Assembly: GCA_005880945.1 (NCBI GenBank)
Contig: VBIU01000066.1
Span: 1-35,112, forward strand
Length of the DNA stretch: 35,112 bases
Direction of reading: 5' to 3'
Source of the DNA: Chloroflexota bacterium
GTDB taxonomy: Bacteria; Chloroflexota; Dormibacteria; Dormibacterales; Dormibacteraceae
The notes below the pieces were generated by a model that was not told where the DNA came from, made no database searches, and worked only from the letters and a program-made list of their open reading frames with translations. Every line of letters starts with the position of its first letter. Positions within the stretch are counted from its first letter, which is position 1. This document shows, piece by piece, positions 30,448 to 35,112 of this stretch. The translations under genes were made by a program, and so were the position numbers.

Positions 30448-30963
30448 ATGGAAGGCGTCGAGCGGTTGTTCGAGCGGATGGTGCGTGAGCACCAGCACAG
30501 AGTTTTCGCAGTCGGGTTCGCGCTGACGGGCAACCGGCACGATGCGGAGGAGGTCGCGCAGGACACGTTTCTACGCGCGTACCGGGCACTGGCCACGTAT
30601 CCGCCGGAGAGGATTCGCGACCTCAAGCAGAGGCCGTGGCTTCATCGGATCGCTGTCAATGTGGTCAGGAATCGGGCGCGGGGCGCCAAACCACGAACGG
30701 CGGAGCTGAATGGCAGCGAGTCCGACAACGCTCTGGGGCCCGAGTCTCGCGCGCTGCAGCGCGCTGAGATGGACGAGCTGGCCTGCCGCCTTGCCGGCCT
30801 GCCGCCCCGCTACCGCGAAGCGGTAGTGCTTCGGCACGTGCACGAGATGTCATACGAAGAGGTGGCGGAGGCGTTGGACCAGCCGGTCGGCACCGTCAAG
30901 TCGAACGTTCACCGCGGCTTGAAACTGCTTAGGGGAGGCGACCATGACCGCGTTGATGACTGA
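30448..30963 (+). CDS. ECF RNA polymerase sigma factor linked to alkylation-repair gene
   Basis: A sigma-70 group IV factor of about 171 residues. Region 2: VERLFERMVREHQHRVFAVG, then NRHDAEEVAQDTFLRAYRAL and RPWLHRIAVNVVRNRAR. Region 4: LAGLPPRYREAVVLRHVHEM, SYEEVAEALDQPVGTVKSNV. Possible starts are GTG 30433, GTG 30445 and ATG 30448; I give the ATG because conserved sequence starts just after it. Its last 20 nt overlap the next gene, which combines an anti-sigma-like N-terminus with alkyltransferase and Ada zinc domains, so it may drive a DNA-alkylation response. Confidence 0.88.
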   Translation: MEGVERLFERMVREHQHRVFAVGFALTGNRHDAEEVAQDTFLRAYRALATYPPERIRDLKQRPWLHRIAVNVVRNRARGAKPRTAELNGSESDNALGPESRALQRAEMDELACRLAGLPPRYREAVVLRHVHEMSYEEVAEALDQPVGTVKSNVHRGLKLLRGGDHDRVDD

Positions 30964-31714
30964 CCTGAAGAGGCTGAGCTCCATGAGGGCACCTGATGGA
31001 TTCGCAGAGCGCGTGCTGATCGAGGTCGGCATGGCGGACTCGTACGCTCGTTTTGGCACGGTGCTCGGCAACGTGTATGTCGCCTGGAACCGGTTTGGCG
31101 TTTCGGCCGCCGCGCGCTCCGCGTCGGCTGCGGAGTTCGAGGACTGGTTTGGTCAAGACGTCGGCAGGCCCCTGGTGGCTGCGGAGCCCCCGGCCGACCT
31201 CGCCGAAAAGATCGCGGACGAGCTCAACGGCAAGCGCACCATGAGGTTCGACCTGCGCGGGCTCACCGAGTTCGAGCAGGCAGTTCTTCGTAAGACGTAC
31301 CAGATCCCTCGCGGCGAGGTGCGGCCCTACGGCTGGGTCGCCCGCGAGATCCGGCGCCCGGCCGCCGTCAGAGCGGTCGGCACCGCGCTTGCCAATAACC
31401 CGATCCCGTACTTCATCCCTTGCCACCGTGTCGTCCGCACTGATGGCGAGATCGGCAACTACGGGGGCGGCGGTCCGGAGGCCAAGAAGGCGATCCTCAC
31501 GATGGAGGGCGTGCGCGTGAATCGCCTGCAGGAGCTCGCGCGCGCGGGCGTCCGCTACCAGGGCGTCAAGACGACCAAGATCTTTTGCTACCCGACCTGC
31601 CACACGGGTCGCCACGCCCTGGAGAAGAACATCGTGTGGCTGCACGACGAGGCAAGCGCCAGGGCAGCCGGTTTCCGGCCGTGCAAGGTCTGCCGACCGG
31701 CGGCAGTCGCTTAG
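30944..31714 (+). CDS. O6-alkylguanine-DNA alkyltransferase fused to C-terminal Ada zinc domain
   Basis: A 256-residue fusion. Residues 1-95 (MTDLKRLSSMRAPDGFAERV ...) resemble the start of an anti-sigma protein plus an Ogt N-lobe. Residues 100-190 are the alkyltransferase with TEFEQAVLRKTYQIPRGEV and catalytic C160 in IPCHRVVR. Residues 211-252 are an Ada metal-binding domain with C215-x3-C219 (FCYPTC) and C247-x2-C250 (RPCKVC), the same spacing as E. coli Ada, where the first cysteine accepts methyl from phosphotriesters. Compared with Ada the order is reversed and the AraC helix-turn-helix is missing. ATG 30944 has AGGGGAGG 5 nt upstream and overlaps the sigma gene by 20 nt. Confidence 0.85.
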   Translation: MTALMTDLKRLSSMRAPDGFAERVLIEVGMADSYARFGTVLGNVYVAWNRFGVSAAARSASAAEFEDWFGQDVGRPLVAAEPPADLAEKIADELNGKRTMRFDLRGLTEFEQAVLRKTYQIPRGEVRPYGWVAREIRRPAAVRAVGTALANNPIPYFIPCHRVVRTDGEIGNYGGGGPEAKKAILTMEGVRVNRLQELARAGVRYQGVKTTKIFCYPTCHTGRHALEKNIVWLHDEASARAAGFRPCKVCRPAAVA

Positions 31715-32268
31715 CCCAGGGAGTAGATGCCCGGCAGCTCTCGGTAGAGGCCCGCGTAGTCCAGGCCGTAGCCGATCACGAAGCGATCGGGGATGACGAA
31801 GCCTTTGAAGTCGATGGTCACCGGGACTGCGCGGCGCGCAGGGCGGTCGAGGAGTGCAGCGAGCCGCAGCGAAGCCGGTCTCAGGCGGCGCATGCGGCGG
31901 GTGATCGCTGCGACTGTGTGGCCTGAGTCGACGATGTCTTCGACCAGCAGGACGTGGCGGTCGACGAGCGGGCCGTCGATCATGTGCGCGAGCCTGAGCT
32001 CGCCCCGCGTCGTGCCGGAGCCGTAGCTGGCGGCGCGGACGAACTCGAGCTCGGCCGGGATGCTGAGGCTGCGCAGCAGGTCCGCCGCGAAAACGGTGGC
32101 GCCCTTGAGGATCACGACGAGCACCAGCGGCGTGTCGATTCCCGAATAGTCGTGAGAGATCTGTCGACCCAGCGCGTGCACCCTGCGGGCGATCCGCGCC
32201 GACGTGATCATGGCCTTGCCCGTGCTTTCCACTCGCGCCGGCGCGGTCTGGGTCAGGACCTCAGGCAT
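31711..32268 (-). CDS. hpt: Hypoxanthine phosphoribosyltransferase
   Basis: A 185-residue type I phosphoribosyltransferase that makes IMP/GMP from hypoxanthine/guanine and PRPP. Landmarks: ITSARIARRVHALGRQISHD at the start, LVLVVILKGATVFAADLLR, the flexible-loop region RAASYGSGTTRGEL, the PRPP motif HVLLVEDIVDSGHT, and the base-binding KGFVIPDRFVIGYGLDY. All are as in HPRT. The start is ATG 32268, with TAAGCT 8 nt upstream and no ribosome site; it lies 11 nt after the metallophosphatase stop. Convergent overlap of four bases with the alkyltransferase stop. With adenine deaminase at the window end it points to purine salvage. Confidence 0.93.
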   Translation of the reverse strand: MPEVLTQTAPARVESTGKAMITSARIARRVHALGRQISHDYSGIDTPLVLVVILKGATVFAADLLRSLSIPAELEFVRAASYGSGTTRGELRLAHMIDGPLVDRHVLLVEDIVDSGHTVAAITRRMRRLRPASLRLAALLDRPARRAVPVTIDFKGFVIPDRFVIGYGLDYAGLYRELPGIYSLG

Positions 32269-32276
32269 GTGCGTAA

Positions 32277-32282
32277 AGCTTA
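32277..32282 (-). promoter_or_regulatory. -10-like box before hpt
   Basis: TAAGCT on the minus strand is 8 nt before ATG 32268; its first three bases are the stop codon of the upstream metallophosphatase gene. It could give hpt its own leaderless message inside the operon. Confidence 0.35.
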
Positions 32283-32996
32283 GTCGCCAAGGGGAGCGAC
32301 GGTGGCCCCGCTTGGAGAGACGCGATACCGTCGATGGGACCGGCTCAGGGCACCGTCGAAGTTGATCGCCCTGCCGTCGTGGTAGCTCTGCGGTGCGCGG
32401 CCTCCATGCGGTGTGTGACCGAAGACGACGCGACGGCTCGCGGTCACCTCGAGCCATCGATCGAGACGTTCGCGCTGATCCGGAAAGATGTTCCGCCCAC
32501 TCATCGCGTCCCATAGGTCTGACTCGCATTGATTGGCGAGGAGATCACGCACGCGAGAGTTGATGGCGGCGACCGGGTCAGGGTCTGTCGCTTCCATGAA
32601 CGCCGCATAGCCATCGTTGCCGCAATGCTGGATGAGCGTCCTGTCTGGAAGACGCACGAGCGCGGGGAGCTCGCGCATCCATTGTTGAAGCGGCTCGTCG
32701 CGCGCCAGCTCATCGAGGTCGTGGCGCTGGCCTCCGACGCTCATCCACCACCCGATGCGGGATGTATCGCGCAGCGCCCACAGCATCGCGACCTCGTGAT
32801 TTCCGAGCAGGACTGTGGAATTCGGCCGGTCGTGTGCGTAGCGCAGCGCGCCGACACCGAACATTCCGTAGTCGACCAGGTCGCCTAGAAATATCGTGTG
32901 CCATTGGGCTGCGGGGTAGGGCTTCAGAGCTTCGAATAGCCGCTCGAGATCCCCGTGCACGTCGCCGACGATCAGTATCGGGAGGTGGTCCACCAC
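32280..32996 (-). CDS. Metallophosphoesterase (calcineurin-like)
   Basis: A 238-residue dinuclear-metal phosphatase with the complete motif set: GDVHGD near residue 11, GDLVDYG, GNHE and the C-terminal GHTPHGG. The arrangement is that of bacterial Ser/Thr or diadenosine-tetraphosphate phosphatases (PrpA/ApaH-like), but the substrate is open. Start candidates are GTG 32996 and GTG 32993; TAGCAT lies 5 and 8 nt upstream respectively. It precedes hpt on the same strand and diverges from tRNA-Trp. Confidence 0.88.
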   Translation of the reverse strand: MVDHLPILIVGDVHGDLERLFEALKPYPAAQWHTIFLGDLVDYGMFGVGALRYAHDRPNSTVLLGNHEVAMLWALRDTSRIGWWMSVGGQRHDLDELARDEPLQQWMRELPALVRLPDRTLIQHCGNDGYAAFMEATDPDPVAAINSRVRDLLANQCESDLWDAMSGRNIFPDQRERLDRWLEVTASRRVVFGHTPHGGRAPQSYHDGRAINFDGALSRSHRRYRVSPSGATVAPLGD

Positions 32997-33001
32997 GCCC
33001 G

Positions 33002-33026
33002 ATGCTAAATGGGCCTACGGTAGAAT
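33002..33026. promoter_or_regulatory. Divergent -10 boxes between phosphatase and tRNA-Trp
   Basis: TAGCAT (33007-33002, minus) serves the metallophosphatase; TAGAAT (33021-33026, plus) lies 15 nt before the tRNA. No -35 of standard form is visible for either. Confidence 0.45.
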
Positions 33027-33041
33027 TTGCGCTCGGCCACT

Positions 33042-33119
33042 AGGGGCGTAGCTCAGCCTGGTCAGAGCATCGGTCTCCAAAACCGAGGGCCGAGGGTTCG
33101 AATCCTTCCGCCCCTGCCA
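33042..33119 (+). tRNA. tRNA-Trp (anticodon CCA)
   Basis: A full cloverleaf: acceptor AGGGGCG (33042-33048) pairs with CGCCCCT (33109-33115), discriminator G116, and CCA encoded at 33117-33119. The D-loop is GCTCAGCCTGGTCAGAGC, the anticodon stem TCGGT/ACCGA encloses CTCCAAA with anticodon CCA at 33077-33079, and the T arm contains GGTTCGAATCC. No intron. A TAGAAT box lies just upstream. Confidence 0.96.
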
Positions 33120-33217
33120 CCTCCCCAACGGCCGCTACGCTCACAAGCCCCTATACACAGATAGGTATCCGTGCATGCTTTTAGGGTGCCGCGAATGTCC
33201 CCCAGGTGGGAGCCGGC

Positions 33218-33637
33218 TTGAGCGGATCACGGTCCGGCGACGGCTACCTCGACGAGCCCTGGTTGCTCATACGCTGGGACAGCGACCACCAGTGCATTTA
33301 CGCGCAGTTCAAAGCGTTCGCCAACAGCGCTGAGTTCCGCGCCGGCTGCTTGAAGATCCTGGAGGCGATCCGGGACAGGCACGCAACCTCGCTCGTCAGC
33401 GATAACCGCAAGCTTGAGGGTGTGGTGAACGAGGACCAGCTGTGGATTCGCGATACCTGGTTCCCGCTGGCCGTGGAAACTGGCCTGACGCGCATAGCGA
33501 CCGTTCTGGCCCGCACCGGCCTTGGGAGGATCGCGAGCGAGGACATAATCCGCCGAGCGGGCGAAGAGGTGTTCATCCGCACTTTCGACTCCCTGCCTGA
33601 GGCGCTGAGTTGGGTCGGCAGCGGCGCCAAGCGATGA
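33218..33637 (+). CDS. Small STAS/SpoIIAA-like protein
   Basis: A 139-residue alpha/beta protein. The pattern LLIRWDSDHQCIYAQFKAF, then SAEFRAGCLKILEAIRDRHA, SLVSDNRKLEGVVNEDQLW and a C-terminal RTFDSLPEALSWV is that of SpoIIAA-like or STAS-related proteins that occur near signal-transduction genes. Function unknown. I prefer TTG 33218 because GGGAG lies 5 nt upstream; GTG 33206 would add four residues. Upstream (33120-33217) a small CCTAT/ATAGG inverted repeat is seen, and TAGGGT at 33182-33187 may be a -10. Confidence 0.65.
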   Translation: MSGSRSGDGYLDEPWLLIRWDSDHQCIYAQFKAFANSAEFRAGCLKILEAIRDRHATSLVSDNRKLEGVVNEDQLWIRDTWFPLAVETGLTRIATVLARTGLGRIASEDIIRRAGEEVFIRTFDSLPEALSWVGSGAKR

Positions 33638-33659
33638 CCAGCTGAGGCGCGGGCTGCCC

Positions 33660-33665
33660 TATTCT
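33660..33665 (+). promoter_or_regulatory. -10 box for adenine deaminase
   Basis: TATTCT is 7 nt before an in-frame ATC at 33673 and 22 nt before ATG 33688. See the separate observation on the start codon. Confidence 0.35.
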
Positions 33666-33687
33666 TGCCGTCATCGACGCGAAGTGG

Positions 33688-35112
33688 ATGGCGGTCGCGA
33701 GGGGTGACGAGCCGGCCGACCTAGTGCTGGCGGGTGGTCGGGTCCTCTCTGTGTTCACCAAGGAGTGGCTCGAGGTCGATGTCGCCATCCAGGACGGCCA
33801 TGTCGTCGGCCTCGGCCGGTACGAGGGCCGCGAGCGGATGGACGTCGAAGGCGCCTACCTCACGCCGGGGTTCATCGATGCTCATATGCACATCGAGTCC
33901 TCGAAGCTCACGGTGGACGAGTTCGCGCGCGCCGTCCTGGCCCACGGCACGACAGCTGTCATCGCGGATCCGCACGAGATCGCCAACGTGCTCGGCGCCG
34001 ACGGCATCCACTGGCTCCTCGATTGTTGTGCCGACCTACCCCTCGACGTCTACGTGATGGCGTCGTCCTGTGTGCCCGCTTCTCGATTCGAATCGCCCCG
34101 GCGCCCCTTCAGCACCGGCGACATCGAAAGCCTCCTGCGCCGCCATCGAACGATCGGCGTGGCCGAGATGATGAATTTTCCTGGCGTCATCGCGGGCGAT
34201 CCTGCCGAGGTGGCAAAGCTCACGACCGGCCTCACGAGCCACGTCGACGGCCACGCGCCGGGCGTGCGAGGTGCCGCACTGAATGCCTATATCGCCGCCG
34301 GGATCGGCTCCGACCACGAGGCCACAACGTACGAAGAGGCCCTCGAGAAGAGGCGGCTCGGAATGTGGGTGATGCTGCGGGAGGCGTCCATCGCGCGCAA
34401 CCTGCGCGACCTGCTGCCGCTGGTCAAGCGATACGGCACCGAGCGTTGCATGTTCTGCACCGACGACCGCGAACCGAGCTTCATCGTCGAGGAAGGGCAC
34501 ATCAACCAGATGGTGCGCGTGGCGGTTGAGGATGGCATCAGCCCGGAGGACGCCGTGGTCATGGCCACCATCAATCCTGCGAGCTACCACCGGCTGTGGC
34601 ATCTCGGAGCGATCGCTCCCGGATACCAGGCGGACATCCTGGTGCTGGATGACCTCTCCTCCTTCATTCCAAGGCACGTGTTGAAGCGTGGAGCCGAGCC
34701 GCGCTTCACCAAGCTCGAGGTTCCGGAATGGGTGCGGCAGACGATGCACCTCGCGCCGGTCACTGCAGAGTCCTTCCGGATTCCGGCCGGTCCTCGGAGA
34801 ATTCGCGTCATACGCGTCATCCCGTCGCAGCTGCTGACCGGCGCGGACCTGGTCGAGCCGGCGGTGCGCGAGGGCGCACTGGTCGCGGACCGGGGTCGCG
34901 ATCTCGTCAAGATCGCCGTCCTGGAGCGCCATCACGCCACCGGCCGGGTCGGCCTTGGCTTCGCGACCAACGTCGGCTTGAAGCGCGGGGCATTCGCCTC
35001 CACCGTCGCGCACGACGCCCACAACGTTGTCGTGCTCGGAGTCGAAGACGCCGACATGGCAGCGTGCGCCTGCCGCCTGGCCGAGATCGGAGGCGGCATC
35101 GTGGTCGCCGAG
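33688..35112 (+). CDS. ade: Adenine deaminase, 3'-truncated by window end
   Basis: An amidohydrolase converting adenine to hypoxanthine and ammonia. It runs 475 codons from ATG 33688 to the window edge without a stop; the family is near 570-600 residues, so about one fifth is missing. Seen: VARGDEPADLVLAGGRV, the metal-binding FIDAHMHIESS, VIADPHEIANVLG, GVAEMMNFPGVIAGD, DGHAPGVRGAALNAYIAAG, MFCTDDREPS with the catalytic Asp region, and HLGAIAPGYQADILVL. It is very close to the E. coli Ade layout. ATG 33688 lacks a ribosome site; an ATC at 33673 is an unusual alternative. Its product, hypoxanthine, is the substrate of Hpt encoded nearby. Confidence 0.92.
   Translation, partial: MAVARGDEPADLVLAGGRVLSVFTKEWLEVDVAIQDGHVVGLGRYEGRERMDVEGAYLTPGFIDAHMHIESSKLTVDEFARAVLAHGTTAVIADPHEIANVLGADGIHWLLDCCADLPLDVYVMASSCVPASRFESPRRPFSTGDIESLLRRHRTIGVAEMMNFPGVIAGDPAEVAKLTTGLTSHVDGHAPGVRGAALNAYIAAGIGSDHEATTYEEALEKRRLGMWVMLREASIARNLRDLLPLVKRYGTERCMFCTDDREPSFIVEEGHINQMVRVAVEDGISPEDAVVMATINPASYHRLWHLGAIAPGYQADILVLDDLSSFIPRHVLKRGAEPRFTKLEVPEWVRQTMHLAPVTAESFRIPAGPRRIRVIRVIPSQLLTGADLVEPAVREGALVADRGRDLVKIAVLERHHATGRVGLGFATNVGLKRGAFASTVAHDAHNVVVLGVEDADMAACACRLAEIGGGIVVAE

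Noticed and set aside
34036-35022. 328-codon minus-strand open frame at the window end
   Set aside because: Antisense shadow of adenine deaminase, whose metal-binding and catalytic motifs all lie on the plus strand.
1-35112. CRISPR array, transposase, integrase, toxin-antitoxin or prophage genes
   Set aside because: No regularly spaced direct repeats, inverted-repeat-bounded elements or matching proteins were found on reading both strands.

Overview
The window is about 35 kb of high-GC bacterial chromosome, densely packed on both strands, with many GTG and TTG starts. It shows no insertion sequence, phage gene, CRISPR array or rRNA. Several proteins look most like Actinomycetota or Chloroflexota/Dormibacterota homologues: an IlvG-type (Rv1820-like) TPP enzyme, a CRIGERS rhodanese, an Rv0958-like chelatase ATPase and an AIM24 protein. 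Many genes lack a Shine-Dalgarno site and instead carry a -10 box (TANNNT) about 5-10 nt before the start codon, a leaderless-mRNA habit of those phyla. I cannot name the organism; a soil Chloroflexota/Dormibacterota-like or deep actinobacterial lineage is my best guess.

Layout. 1-3032: end of an isoaspartyl peptidase, an IlvG-like TPP enzyme and glutamate dehydrogenase (amino-acid and nitrogen metabolism). 3164-6628 (minus): an ECF sigma factor, its zinc anti-sigma factor and an ABC exporter, probably one operon. 6675-9970: membrane protein, EVE-domain protein, DinB protein, zinc-ribbon membrane protein and a BchI/MoxR-like ATPase. 10048-13876: glycerophosphodiesterase, a second ECF sigma/anti-sigma pair and two membrane proteins. 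13962-16339: greA, M24 peptidase, Fur-family regulator and VOC protein in a tight run. 16462-19467: AIM24, GYD, NTF2-like and HAD-dehalogenase genes, then a DapF-like protein lacking both catalytic cysteines.

19516-21397 is the most interesting regulatory region. A rhodanese/DUF4395/thioredoxin operon is preceded by a promoter, a 20-codon leader ORF ending Cys-Phe-Cys-Ser-stop, a hairpin over those codons and a second strong hairpin. This resembles the cysteine-responsive leader ORFs reported upstream of mycobacterial sulfur genes.

21432-27743: a branched-chain-type binding lipoprotein, a hydrolase/GNAT pair, a class III aminotransferase broken by an apparent 22-nt deletion, a duplicated-domain lipoprotein, a stand-alone 5'-3' exonuclease and a four-cysteine mini-protein. 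27712-31714: a beta-propeller lipoprotein and two divergent ECF sigma genes. One has a membrane anti-sigma partner; the other overlaps a gene joining an anti-sigma-like N-terminus, an O6-alkylguanine transferase and an Ada-type zinc domain. 31711-35112: hpt, a metallophosphatase, tRNA-Trp, a small STAS-like protein and adenine deaminase, which runs off the window. The hpt and ade genes together suggest purine salvage.
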